Below are positions 23,899 to 34,789 of a stretch of 64,000 bases of DNA, in pieces. Position 1 is the stretch's first letter. Each line of letters starts with the position of its first letter. The stretch is taken from contig OZ005654.1 of NCBI GenBank assembly GCA_963930645.1, positions 44,818,686-44,882,685 of the forward strand. Direction: 5' to 3'. The DNA comes from Salticus scenicus. Its lineage: Eukaryota > Arthropoda > Arachnida > Araneae > Salticidae. Under the pieces are notes generated by a model. The model was given only the letters and a program-made list of their open reading frames with translations, was not told the origin of the DNA and searched no databases. The position numbers and the translations under genes are program-made.

Positions 23899-24499
23899 AG
23901 AGACATTTAATGATAAACAATTGAATAAATAAATTTTTTGGGATAACCCATTTTTGTAGCAGCATTAATTATGTGAGAGATATTTTTGTTTTTATACCTA
24001 AATGAACAAAGATTATGTATGCGAAAGAGGTGATTGAGAATGATATTTCTGTAAACAGAGAGATGAAGACAAGAATGAAAATGTGTAAATAAATTTACTT
24101 TGAAACAAAAATCTTGTCTTTTGTCATACAGATCAGTATAAATTTTACTTCCTTCAAGTTTAAGTTTTAAATCTAAGAAACTAATACAGTTGTTGTTAAA
24201 GATATATTTAAGAAAAAACTTCAATAAATTAAAAGGAAAAATGATTTCCTTTACAGAATTTATTTTTCTAAGTATTATCTATTAGTATTATCATTATTTA
24301 TTACTAGTTAGTTGTAGGGCGACTAAGGCGCCCGTTGAAAAATAATCATTTTATTTTATTTATTTCTCACTTTGAATAATTCATTTGCTAGCAAGCCCGT
24401 ACGAAATTTTCTCACTTTTTTTTACCTCTTCGTTACCTTTAAAATTTAAAATTATTATTATTATTTTATAGACGTCACTTTTTAGATCATCACGACATC
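23334..24499. other. No gene recognised; T-run and (GT)n at 23,843-23,896
   Basis: A G-poor, C-rich strand-biased segment lies at about 23,742-23,820. The 105-residue minus frame at 23,907-24,224 has no recognisable domain and AT-biased composition, so it is not called. It is the longest unexplained frame in this part. Confidence 0.3.
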
Positions 24500-25369
24500 A
24501 TACGCAAGCGAAGTGTGACGTCACTGACCGTCCGTGGATACAAGAAATTTTTTGTAAAAAATTATTAAAAATCGTGGAAAATTATTTCCCGATTTTAATC
24601 CCCATATTTGGATATATATATGTATTAGTTATCGTATGCATGTGTTAGATTGAGTTATTTTGCTGTCAAATTGAGAAAATTTTAAATTTCAAAACTCTGT
24701 CGTCCTCGGCGTTTTTTGTATTTGGTGATCAAAAACGTAATACGAAAATATACATGCCAGATGTATATTTTCGTAATATGAATTGTACGAAATATTGTTT
24801 CATATTATTCATTACTCCCTTAATATAAGTTGTTGAAATAACCATGATTTTTGAAAGGAATTAAATATGTTCGCCAGATAATTTGGCGATATTCTTTTTT
24901 TCCGCCAAGGATGACAGATATGAAATCTGTTCCGCTGCAACATATTAGTATCTTATATCAAAAACTTTATTTAGGCATTTGAAAACAAATTTGATTTCAA
25001 ATTGTGATAGAATATTTATCATTTTCCTTTTAGTTAGTATATTAGTTGGATATTTATTGTGTAAATACCATCCTTTGGAATGAAATATTTATGTTTTCAA
25101 TCAAATATGGAAGTTTGCCATTTTTTTTCCCCTAGAGTTTTGAAATTTAAAATTCAAATTTTATCAATTTTACAGCAAAAACAACTTAATCTAACGCATG
25201 CACACGATAACTAATACATATCTATACCCAAATACGGTGATTAAAATCCGGAAATAATTTTCCTCGGTTTTTAACAATTTTTTACAAAAAATCCAATGGG
25301 CGATTAACATAGGAAATATTTTTCTTGCATCCACAGACGTCCAGTGACGTCATCACTTCGCTTGCGTAT
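24500..25369. mobile_element. Element with long (about 210-240 bp) terminal inverted repeats
   Basis: ATACGCAAGCGAAGTGTGAC at the left returns inverted as TCACTTCGCTTGCGTAT at the right. The inverted similarity continues through GACGTCACTG, TTTTTTGTAAAAAATT, CGATTTTAATC, ATGTATTAGTTATCGT and CTGTNAAATTGANAAAATTT to about 24,712 / 25,130. The arms differ by one short insertion (near 25,300). A hairpin, TACGAAAATATACAT-GCCAG-ATGTATATTTTCGTA, lies at about 24,741-24,775. No transposase frame. Long arms fit Mutator-like or foldback elements, but no 8-11 bp target duplication is visible. Confidence 0.8.
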
Positions 25370-25451
25370 TGCCAGCATTCTATCCTTTTGAGACATGAAC
25401 GCGATTTTCGAAATATTCCTTAATTTAATCTGCTTAATTAAGTAGATTAAA

Positions 25452-25805
25452 CAGGGGTGAAACTTTTCAGGGGCTACCCGTGAATTCAGGGTTTTTGAAA
25501 TTTTTGCTGTCTTTGAATTTTTTGTTAAATTATTTTGTTTTTACAGAAATTTGACATTTTGAATGTTTAATTTGCCTTATAATGTATTACAAAGTCTGCA
25601 GATATCACTTAATATAGGTAGCCATGTGATATATTATTAATAAATCTCTCCTATCTGCATGCAAGGGACAGTTTTCAGGGTTTTTGCAAGATGGGTATGT
25701 TTCATCCCTGATTAAATTTTGGAGTGATTTATATTAATGCGAATGGGCATTTAATTACATATGCATGGTACAGTTTTGCCTTTTTCCCTGACTGTCTCAC
25801 CCCTA
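25452..25805. mobile_element. Probable hAT-type MITE (CAGGGGTGAAAC ends)
   Basis: CAGGGGTGAAAC at the left and GTCTCACCCCTA at the right are inverted, with CAGGG/CCCTG words repeated inside. The interior includes TCAGGGTTTTTG twice (about 25,487 and 25,676). The last base is not the expected G and flanking 8-bp duplications are not clear, so confidence is moderate. Confidence 0.5.
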
Positions 25806-26084
25806 TATTTATATAGCAGTAATTTTCATCTTTACTAATTGTGGAAACGTACTATAGAAGGTTACAATATAAATATTGTGGTGGGGGGAGGGGGGAGTTG
25901 AAGAACCAGAACATGTACGATTGCAAAAGGGCTTTAATAATTGTCAGAAGTGCCGATTTTTGTGAGGATTAAATCAAAAATTTGGAACTAAATTCACTAA
26001 ATGACTTTTTTTTTTTTTTTTTTTTTTTAAATAATGGCACATAAAAAATAAATAAATAAATAAAATCATGCGGAACGCATTGGT

Positions 26085-27345
26085 TATTAACACTTTCCAA
26101 CTGTACGTACTTGTTGTATCGTATAATTTTCAATGTTCTTTGCCTACGTTATCACACAACGGACAGACAGAAGGTCTGAATTGCGAACAGGTAGAGTAAT
26201 TGAAATCATAACATAATCATTCTTAAATAGTGTTGGAAAGTTTTAAAAATGCATAATGTAAAAGAAAATACAGCTCATAGAATTTAATTGCAGCCCTTAA
26301 TGTATCTGAATATTTTAGTGTAGCCCTGTAAATCTGGAGGTTAACCATATCATATTCTATACAATACATTATTTCAGCATATTAGCAATAAATGTTTTTT
26401 TTTTTTTTTTTTTTTTTCCTAAAGCTTTTTGCAGTGGAAAGTTATTTAAATGTGACTTAAAAATGTCTGTCCTAAAACGAAATGTATGTTTTTTTTTTTT
26501 TTTTTTTTTTGGGGGGGGGGGGGGGGATCCTTGTAAACAAACCAGTTGTACGGGACCTATTAATGGCATCTTAAATAGGAAACAGTCCACAGTGAACTTG
26601 AATAACATATATCATTTTTAAGAAATTCTAAAAATATTTAGGGCCCCTGGAGGCGGGTAGACGGACAGATAGACGCATGGACAGTCGCACAGACTGATAC
26701 AGAAATTCAAATCGTATTCACACTTAAAAATTATTAGAAAGTGTTACAAACGCTTAATGTAAACAAAAATGCAATATTTGCAGTAATTGCCCTTAATGTA
26801 ACTGAATATTTTTATGTGGCCCCGTAAATCTTAATGTTAATCATACTATATTCTATAGAAAGCATTCTCTTGTGCTTATGGATAATATATTTCAATTTCA
26901 TTACGATTTGTGCAAAGTAAAGTCCTTAAAATTTGATTTATAGCAATACCTCTCACAGAACGCAATGCTTTAGATACTTTCGGATGTCTCTGCACACAAA
27001 CCACAAACCAGTGGCGGTATTTTCTCCCCTTTCTATAGAAAACATTCAATAGTGAATTTAAATAACATATTTCATTAAGATTTGTGTAAAGTAAAGGTAT
27101 TAAATATAGGTTTATGGCAATACCTCTCATATAGAAGACAATGCTTTGGAATACTTTCGGGTGTTCCTGTACACAAACCAGTTGAGGCATTCACTCATTT
27201 TTCAATAGGGAACATCCGATAGTGAACCTGAATAACATATATCAGTTTCAAGAAATTCCATGGATATTTGCGGGAGTTAGAGCGCAGACAGACAAACGAA
27301 GTCATTAACACTTTTCAACCTTGTTGGAAAATGTTAAAAATTCTT
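26085..27345. repeat. Family K cluster: tandem degenerate modules with a terminal hairpin
   Basis: Three or more units of about 185-210 bp contain TTTGTG(C/T)AAAGTAAAG, GCAATACCTCTCA, ACTTTCGG(A/G)TGT and CACAAACCAGT (around 26,530, 26,900-27,000 and 27,060-27,190). The left side carries TTATTAACACTTTCCAAC (about 26,085) and the right ends in the hairpin AACACTTTTCAACCTTG-TTGGAAAATGTT (27,307-27,336). GACAGACA words occur at 26,163, 26,658 and 27,287. A T-run then G-run is at 26,490-26,526. The 104- and 79-residue minus frames lie in these modules and are not genes. Confidence 0.7.
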
Positions 27346-27837
27346 TTCATAATTTACTGTGACTATAACTTCAAATTATTCCATTATATGTGGTCGTACT
27401 CTTAAAACTGAAAACTGAAATGTTTAATCAGTAATTAAAAATGAAATGTTTAATTGTGGCTTACTAGCCTATTTCACACATATTTTAATATTTATTCAAC
27501 TAAATTGAATATTTAAGATTCATTTATAGCAGTTGATACAATAATTATATTTAAATACTGCAAAATAAATGATGCAAAATAAGAGAGCTCTGAGTTCTGA
27601 ACATGGTTATTAAGGGAAAACTTGGATTATTTTTGTTTTCTTAATCAAGAACATTGTATAAAAACAAAATTTGCTATAATAAATAAATAAAATAATCTAA
27701 AAACATGGCTTTTTTTTTTTTTAATGTTTCATTAAAGAATACAGGTATTTACATGTAGAATACTTGTAAAATGGGTAAATTATAATTTCTAATTTCTTCT
27801 TCTTCTTTTTTTTTAATACAGTGATTGTTTTAATGTA
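27346..27837. other. No gene recognised
   Basis: AT-rich without recognisable structure. Confidence 0.4.
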
Positions 27838-27857
27838 TAGGTATCCCTCAATTACTG

Positions 27858-27969
27858 TAAATACGGGCTAGGACCCCTTAGAAAGACCCCCACGGAGGGC
27901 ATTCCCCCCCCCTAGGCCTAGGACACATCAGGAGTCAATCGGCCTTAAATCCTACAACCAACCAACCAA
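27858..27969 (+). mobile_element. 5'-truncated SINE with 13-bp target duplication
   Basis: CCCTCAATTACTG occurs at 27,845-27,857 and again at 27,970-27,982, a perfect 13-bp target site duplication. Between them lies TAAATACGGGCTAGGACCCC, AGAAAGACCCCCACGG and a (CCAA)n tail. The body matches the 3' body of the SINE copies at 46.5-47.2 kb (ATACGAGCTAGGACCCCTTT). The tRNA-like head is absent, as expected from 5' truncation during LINE-driven insertion. The target itself (GGTATCCCTCAATTACTG) looks like a pogo-type MITE end. Confidence 0.9.
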
Positions 27970-27982
27970 CCCTCAATTACTG

Positions 27983-28235
27983 CGTGATTTTTGTCAATGT
28001 TGATTTCCGCTGGTAGTTTCTTCCTCAATTAGTGCGCAGGAAATTACGTTATTTCATAAAAAAGGATCATTTTATAAAATCTTTTCGTGTTTTCAGGATT
28101 ATTTTTAAATACGAAACTGTATTAATTTGAAATTAAACATTATGTAAAATGACGGTTAAAATGAGAGGTTTTACATAGTATTTTTATTTATTTATTTAAT
28201 TTTATTATTGTTATTATTATTATTACTTTTATTTA
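27983..28235. other. Probable remainder of a pogo-like MITE, no gene
   Basis: Follows the interrupted TATCCCTCAATTACTG motif; TCCTCAATTAGTGCGC recurs at about 28,022. The right end of the presumed element was not found. Confidence 0.3.
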
Positions 28236-28236
28236 T

Positions 28237-28322
28237 TAGTGCTAGAGGCCTATTTCAGTCGGTACAGTTGTCGAATTTTTATAATACACTCTTAATAGTG
28301 CTAAGGGCCTATTTCAGTCGGT
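28237..28322 (+). repeat. Direct repeat TAGTGCTA(G/A)(A/G)GGCCTATTTC
   Basis: The motif, continuing CAGTCGGT, occurs at about 28,237 and 28,296. An inverted form, AGTAGGCCTCTGGCACTAA, lies at 28,731-28,749, so the minisatellite and the replicase fragment between are bracketed by an approximate 19-bp inverted repeat. Confidence 0.6.
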
Positions 28323-28348
28323 TTATTGAATGGGGATTTATTGAATGA

Positions 28349-28545
28349 AGTCCCCCCAAGGCACAACTTTGACATGAGTCCCCCCCCAGGCCCAACTTTG
28401 ACATGAGTCCCCCCAAGGTACAACTTTGACATGAGTCCCCCCAAGGCCCAACTTTGACATGAGTCCCCCCCCCCAAGGTACAACTTTGACATGAGTCCCC
28501 CCCCAAGGCACACCTTTGACATGAGTCCCCCCCAAGGCACACCTC
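28349..28545. repeat. C-rich minisatellite, six full units plus partial
   Basis: The unit is GTCCCCCCAAGGCACAACTT followed by TGACATGA, 28-32 bp long. Units differ mainly in the length of the C-run (6 to 11) and in GGCAC/GGCCC/GGTAC. Because the unit is not always a multiple of three, all three minus-strand frames appear as glycine-rich proteins; these are artefacts. The last unit is partial and runs into the replicase fragment. Confidence 0.95.
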
Positions 28546-28754
28546 CCCCTCATTGGGAAAAAGAGAAAAAACGTTGTTTTGCGGCTATAAGACAGTTTGG
28601 ACTTCCAACGTTATTTGTTACAATATCTGCAGCTGAAACACATTGGTTTGATTTAATGAAAACTTTATCATGGAATTTAGATCGTCACGAATTAACTAAA
28701 GAAGAATTTGTCGATATTAACAAGTTTAGCAGTAGGCCTCTGGCACTAAATTAA
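28533..28754 (+). pseudogene. Fragment of a Helitron-type Rep/helicase (Helitron_like_N region)
   Basis: The frame reads GTPPPHWEKEKKRCFAAIRQ, then FGLPTLFVTISAAETHWFDL and a further 30 residues before a TAA at 28,752-28,754. The WEKEKK, IRQFGLPT and TISAAETHW motifs match what I know of the Helitron-like N domain of Helitron replicases (and their PIF1-like relatives), in the expected order and spacing. Only about 70 residues remain of a protein usually well over 1,000, and nothing recognisable precedes the minisatellite or follows the stop. It is a relic, and also the only replicase-type sequence seen in a window full of hairpin-ended non-autonomous elements. Confidence 0.75.
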
Positions 28755-29429
28755 AATCTGTCAATGTCAGATTTTCATGTTTTAAATAATGAAATAATGT
28801 CGTGTCTGTATAATTTTTTTTTTTTTTTTTTTTTCCACAAAAATAGATAAAAATTTCACGAAAATATTTTATTTTCCACAAAAAATATGCTGTTCATCGA
28901 TCGATCCCTGAATGAATTAATGTATTATCAATTATTGTTATTAATGTTATTACTACCAAACAAAATGTTCATCCCTTCATGTGGCCCTGTCAAATAACTA
29001 TAACAAATAAATGCATACTCATACTTTCTATAGTATTACTGAATAAATATCATGCATTTGTTAATATACTACAATTATTAAAACACAAAAACACGCCTTA
29101 AATAATTGAAATCGGAGATTTTCTACTGATTTTACTATACTATATATTTTTAATTACATCATTTCCTTACACTTGTTATTTCTTGGTGCGTGGACTTGAA
29201 GTGCAGAAGTTCTGTTCCTCTTGCCTGCAGAAGAGAGGGGAAAAATAATTAAATTTTTATTTTAAAATTATTCTGTAACCTTATTTAAATAGAGTGTACT
29301 AAAACCTTAATGATAAAATTATCAATTTAAGACACGTTGCTTCAGTTGAAATTTGCTTTGTTTTGTTTTAATACCTTTTTCAAGGTTCATTTGTATAAAC
29401 CACGTTGTTTCATTATAAATGACACAATA
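28755..29429. other. No gene recognised
   Basis: AT-rich with a T-run near 28,816-28,834. Confidence 0.4.
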
Positions 29430-29580
29430 TATATATGAGGAACAAACATTCAAACCGTGTTTTCTCAAAAAAAAAAGAGAGTTTGTGATTTTACTTTAAA
29501 CTCAACATAAAATGGTATGTGTACATATCTTCCTAGTAACTAGCAATACAACTAAACAAACGATAATTAGGGTTTAAGTT
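29430..29580 (+). repeat. Dispersed repeat J
   Basis: GGAACAAACATTCAAAC (about 29,440) and CATATCTTCCTAGTAACTAG with AAACAAACGATAATTAGG (about 29,525-29,571) recur inverted or in direct form at 57,395-57,660. No coding sequence. Confidence 0.65.
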
Positions 29581-29585
29581 TAGCT

Positions 29586-30046
29586 ATTTTAACACGCTTA
29601 TATTAGCTTCACCTGTATGTATGTATGTTTGTAACTTCTCTGGGAGCAAAACGTGATTGCACAAAATCCTTCATATCTCAAACAAAAAACCATTGTGTAT
29701 GGTTTCCAGAGCTTTTTAAGAAAACGGCTGATGGCTGAGCTACAAAAATTTGCATGGTGGTTCGTAATGACCTCTCCTGATGCACCTCGAAGCCCGATTT
29801 TCGAATTTTGTTTTAGTTTTCTTTTAATTAATTAAAATGTTAAAATAAAAACCTTCTAATTACTGATAAATTGGCCATTTAATTTTAATCCTTAATTTAA
29901 TTGTTGCCAAAAAAAATTATCATTATTTTTTGGACAGAAAAAAAAAAAAAAAAATGTGAACAATAAAAATTACATTTATTTAAAATATTTAATATTATTC
30001 CTTAATTTTATTGTTGCCAAAAAAATTATCATTATTTTTTCGACAG

Positions 30047-30078
<32 letters not shown>

Positions 30079-30162
30079 GTGAACAATAAAAATTACATTT
30101 ATTTAAAATAAGGAAAGTAAATTAAAGCGTGTTCTTTAATTTTTTAAAACTATAATATTATT
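29586..30162 (+). repeat. Duplicated unit A2, first copy
   Basis: Nearly identical to 30,276-30,852, differing chiefly in A-run lengths. Inside, a sub-repeat (TTGTTGCCAAAAAAATTATC, then GACAGAAAA and GTGAACAATAAAAATTACA) occurs twice per copy. AACACGCTT near the left and AAGCGTGTT near the right form 9-bp subterminal inverted repeats. An identical 60-residue frame occurs in both copies, but it is small, domain-less and explained by the duplication. The middle resembles family A. Confidence 0.9.
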
Positions 30163-30735
30163 TACTTTCCGAACACTATAGTGAGGAAAGTATTGTAATC
30201 ATGTCAAAAATTCGAATTCGAGATTTTGATGTTTCTATACGTTTTGAGGTCCCCTGAGTCCGTTTTCACTATTTTTAACACGCTTATATTAGCTTCACCT
30301 GTATGTATGTATGTTTGTAACTTCTCTGGGAGCAAAACGTGATTGCACAAAATCCTTCATATCTCAAACAAAAAACCATTGTGTATGGTTTCCAGAGCTT
30401 TTTAAGAAAACGGCTGATGGCTGAGCTACAAAAATTTGCATGGTGGTTCGTAATGACCTCTCCTGATGCACCTCGAAGCCCGATTTTCGAATTTTGTTTT
30501 AGTTTTCTTTTAATTAATTAAAATGTTAAAATAAAAACCTTCTAATTACTGATAAATTGGCCATTTAATTTTAATCCTTAATTTAATTGTTGCCAAAAAA
30601 AATTATCATTATTTTTTGGACAGAAAAAAAAAAAAAAAAAAAATGTGAACAATAAAAATTACATTTATTTAAAATATTTAATATTATTCCTTAATTTAAT
30701 TGTTGCCAAAAAAATTATCATTATTTTTTCGACAG

Positions 30736-30769
<34 letters not shown>

Positions 30770-31760
30770 GTGAACAATAAAAATTACATTTATTTAAAAT
30801 AAGGAAAGTAAATTAAAGCGTGTTCTTTAATTTTTTAAAACTATAATATTATTACGATGATGTATGTATGTGTGTGTGTATGTGTGTGTGTGTGTGTATG
30901 TCTGTGAGTGAACACGCTAGCGTCTAAACGCTTTGTTCGATTAACCTGAAAGTTGGTACGCATATTGTAAGTCACCGTAGTACGAACCCTATAGATTTTG
31001 GTGAATCTAGCACTTATAGTTTTTTTACAGGGACACAAAGAAAAATTCTTTATCATTATGGCCTATGGGAGCAAAATCTTAAAAGTGCGATAGCATCTAA
31101 ACGCCTTATTCAATTCAGCAAAAATTTTATACACATATTATAGATCACAAATACTCAATCTGTATAGATTTTGGAGAAACTAGCACTTAAATTTTTTTTA
31201 CAGGGACACAAAGAAAAATTCTTTATCATTATGCCTATGGGGCCAAATTTTTAAAAATGTGATAGCGTCTAAACGCCTTAGTAATCCGAGCAAAAAATTT
31301 GTACACATGTTATAGATCACAGTTGAACTAACTGTATAGATTTTGGTGAATCTAGCACTTACAGTTTTTTTACAGGGACACAAAGAAAAATTCTTTATCA
31401 TTATGGCCTATGGGACTAAATTTTTAAAAGTGCGATAGCATCTAAACGCCTTATTGAATTCAGCTGAAAATTTATATGAGTATTATAAATCACTGTTGCA
31501 CTAACTATAAGCATTTTGGTGAATCTAGCATTTATAGGTTTTTACAGGGACACAACACAAAAATTTCTTTATCATTATGATCTATGGGCTCAAAGTTCAG
31601 TAGCTTTAAATAAAACAACGAGTAATAGATGGAGAAAAATACTCAAACACTCTATTATGGTTTTCTCTCTTTTGTTTGTTTAACAACTACTCTTTCTTTA
31701 CTTTATCTACAAAACTGTTAATTACTCAATGTTCGGAAAGTCGAGTGGAGTCACTCCAGA
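30163..31760 (-). mobile_element. Family F element (hairpin-bounded), interrupted by A2 second copy
   Basis: Read on the minus strand it begins TCTGGAGTGACTCCACTC (hairpin GAGTG-ACTC-CACTC) then GACTTTCCGAACATT. It ends with CCTCAAAACGTATAGAAAC, ATGATTACAATACTTTCC and a hairpin closing GTTCGGAAAGTA. The interior has four degenerate modules of about 165 bp (30,900-31,600), each with a form of GCGATAGCATCTAAACGCCT, TATAGATTTTGGTGAATCTA and GGGACACAAAGAAAAATTC. The A2 unit at 30,276-30,852 lies between the right-end module and a (GT)n run. Confidence 0.8.
30276..30852 (+). repeat. Duplicated unit A2, second copy (inside family F)
   Basis: Offset 686-691 bp from the first copy and nearly identical in sequence, so the duplication is recent. 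The longer of its A-runs reaches about 34. Both copies end at the same point (AATATTATT), one abutting the family F terminus and one inside family F. Confidence 0.9.
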
Positions 31761-33358
31761 TTTTTTAATTTATTAGTTTTTGGTGTCTTCTGAAAAATTC
31801 AATTGTAGCCGAAGGAGAAAACATGGTTTATGTTTATATATATATATATATATATATTACTGAAATAATAATTTAAAAAAACTCATTTAAATGGATTTAC
31901 AAAATTTCATCAAAATTTGTTGAACAGTGTTGAACAGATCAAATCTGATGCTACGCAAACTTTTTAAAACAGCGTCTTTGTGAAGAAAAATAACCTATGG
32001 ATTGCTCAATAACATTCGTTAAAATTAAAATGAATTACAGATACAGTATTTTCAGAAAAATGGAAAGTAACTAGTATTCTTTCTGTAAGATATCAAGATA
32101 TGTTGTAAAGGTTGAAGTATTTTTTACAATTCAGGCGTGTACAATTTTTCATCTTTCCATCAAAAAATAAACCTCTCTATCGCTTTGAACTTTTTTTTTC
32201 CTCATAAATATTTTATCTCATGTTAGAATAAATGATGTATCCGGGAAAATAATTAAATGCGTAATACCTACAAATGGACGTCACATTTTCCCCAGAAATC
32301 CCTCTTATAGTAATCGTGATCAAGTCTATCTTTTGAACCAGGGGGGTGCCATTTCATAGATGCGCGAATTTTTAGCTATTTGAGATTTCTCGCGCACTAC
32401 GTCATAAAGCGGATCGATCAAATCTTGTTTACATTTGAAATAACTGTGTTTAAATTGCTTTTTTTATTATTTATTTATTTATTTTTTCTTTTAATCGAAT
32501 TTGTTTAAATGTACCGTGTGATAATCTTAATCTACGTCTTTTGTTGCTTCTTTGACATGCTCCGCATTAGAGCACATATATTTTTTAAAGAATACATTAT
32601 TGAAAGTGATAGAACATTGCTGAAAAACTGTGATGTATAATAGCAATACATAGATTGCTCATAAAATCAAATCATGTAAGTAATATCATCGTGTATATTA
32701 CATCATACATTTTCCAGATCAGAAGTAATAAATCAAAGGGATATTAAATTAGCAATAATCATGTATTAAGTATGTTTGTTAAATGTTTATGCTACTTCCC
32801 TTCGATTTTCAAGTATACTCTTTTGAAAGCAGGCAGTAGCCAATGCCTGTTGTCTGCTGTTTAAAGTGACCTTTTTTTTAAAATTCAAATAGGAACATAA
32901 TTAATATTTTGTTAAAATTTATTATCTTTATAAAACATGAAACAAATTGTGGTATCTCATTAAGTTATGTAGTGGATAAAAATGAGTACACACAAAAATA
33001 TTTCTGCAGTTTAAAATTAAAATGAAATAAACTTGTGTGTAAAAAAAAAAAAATCTTGGTACTTTTTTTTATTTTAATTTTTTCTTTCTTTAATCCTCTG
33101 TATAAAGTATCTGGATAATTGAAAATTTTATGAAATTGTTTTTATGTAGTAACACATTTCAATGTAACTTTTGTAATAACATGTTAAAAGTGTCAGTAGT
33201 AGCACATGTTTTCCAATGAAAATAGTTTTAAAAATACCAACAAGCCAACATGAGCAAAATGTTTTGAAACTATTTCTGTCATACCCCATATTTAAACAAT
33301 GAATATAATTTTTCTTTTGTAAAAAAATGTTGATCATTGCTTAAACATTTTGGAGTAT

Positions 33359-33391
<33 letters not shown>

Positions 33392-33402
33392 AAAAAAAAA
33401 AT
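31761..33402. other. No gene recognised
   Basis: AT-rich, with (TA)n at about 31,838-31,858 and 33,359-33,386. A more balanced segment at about 32,335-32,440 (with CGCGCACTACGTCA) is not repeated in the window and could be regulatory. Confidence 0.3.
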
Positions 33403-33645
33403 AAACACCACAGAACTGAGGTTTAAAAGTAATAAGTACAAAACTTTGAATAAACACCATAAAATGCAAGAGTTCACAATAATTGTTTCAGGTGAAAAGA
33501 AAACATGACCCTTCGGCAGCACTCTTGCCTACTTTATTCGCCTTGATGAAGTGTTGTGTTTTCTTTTAACCTGAAACAAATGTTGCAAGTTCTTGCATTT
33601 TATGGTGTTTATTCAAAGTTTCGTATTTATTAATTTGGAGTATAT
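33403..33645. mobile_element. Foldback family H, copy 2
   Basis: AAACACCACAGAACTGAGG begins the element; AGTACAAAACTTTGAATAAA and CACCATAAAATGCAAG form arms that return inverted from about 33,580 (CTTGCATTTTATGGTGT) to 33,625. The centre contains GACCCTTC and TTGATGAAG words seen in the other copies. No coding capacity. Confidence 0.8.
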
Positions 33646-34740
33646 TTACTGACAGGGTTTAACCTGGCAAAAAAATTACTTTAGCATTTTAGCGAAAATA
33701 GGCAAGCACTATTTTAGCTTTTTCGAAAGTTAATTAATTCTTTGGATACCAGTGATTTCTTTTACTTACAAGGAACATCATCCAACTGTCTGTCTCGGAT
33801 TTCAATGAGAGAGAGGCGTTTCTTTTCTAGAGGCGTTTCTTTCATATTTGATATGCTATCAAATTTTACTCAAAAATATGCGAAAAATTTGTATTTATAC
33901 AGCAAGTGAATACTCAAATGAATAATTCAGTTGAAATAATTTTCAGTACTACTATAAATTTTCATTTGTAGCTTAAACATGAAAGCGCAAAATCATTTTG
34001 CTTTGTTTTTAAACTGTGCTATCATAATGTTAGACCCACCACCACGTATCATTTTTTTTTTTTTTTTTTTTTTCTGGATTGTGTTTTATCAACTGCCCTT
34101 CCCTCCTTTTCGGTGCAAGAATGAAAAAAGTGATCATGAGTCCATTCTCATATCAGACTTTTTTGTATATTCATATTACTTTCCGCTACAGTACAGATTT
34201 TCATGCAAGACAAGTTAGCTGTATCCGAAGATCTTTTTTTTTTTCATGTACATTAAGCATATTACTGATTACATAAATACATATGATACATACATGCATA
34301 TTATTGATTGCTGCAGTACAAAATTTCATACATTTCTTTTTTCATGCAAAGTGAAGTATAATCATCTCTCAAAAATCCACAATTCTCTGAAGTCCACATA
34401 TCAATTGCAATGTAAACAAACACTGTCACAACTGATTTGTTGATTAGTGGATTGCGAAAATTTAGCTGTATTAGAAGATAAATCAATTATTAATTTGTGC
34501 TGATCAATTACCAATCACTCAGCATGTTACATGGGACGAAATAATAATTGTAATATAATTAAAATACACTTGGAGTTCAACAACCAAAAATTCAGTAAGT
34601 GATTTTAGTACCCTTCTAATTTCTGTTATTAAGGAACCTATTTTATTTGTAAACTGATACTAATAATTGTTTTGAAATATATTGTTATGCTGAAACTTTT
34701 TTTAAATGGGGAAATAATAAATTTAATATGAGTTTAAAGT
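33646..34740. other. No gene recognised
   Basis: Overlapping small frames at 33,979-34,486 on both strands have no recognisable domain. GAGGCGTTTCTTT is tandemly duplicated at about 33,812-33,842. Confidence 0.3.
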
Positions 34741-34789
34741 CTGACATAAATATTAATTTCTCCTATTTCCAATATTTAGTTTACTTTTA

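Noticed and set aside
23907..24224. 105-residue minus-strand frame as a gene
   Set aside because: Asn/Ile/Tyr/Lys-rich composition expected from AT-rich noise, no recognisable domain; cannot be excluded entirely.
28349..28545. CRISPR-like regularly spaced repeat
   Set aside because: Units are directly tandem with no unique spacers, and the genome is eukaryotic.
28301..28553. Three overlapping glycine/cysteine-rich minus-strand reading frames resembling secreted repeat proteins
   Set aside because: All three phases are open because the sequence is a C-rich minisatellite; there is no start context, signal peptide or splice site.
29653..30521. Two identical 60-residue reading frames suggesting a conserved small protein
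   Set aside because: They lie in a recent DNA duplication, so identity reflects copy age rather than selection; no domain is seen.
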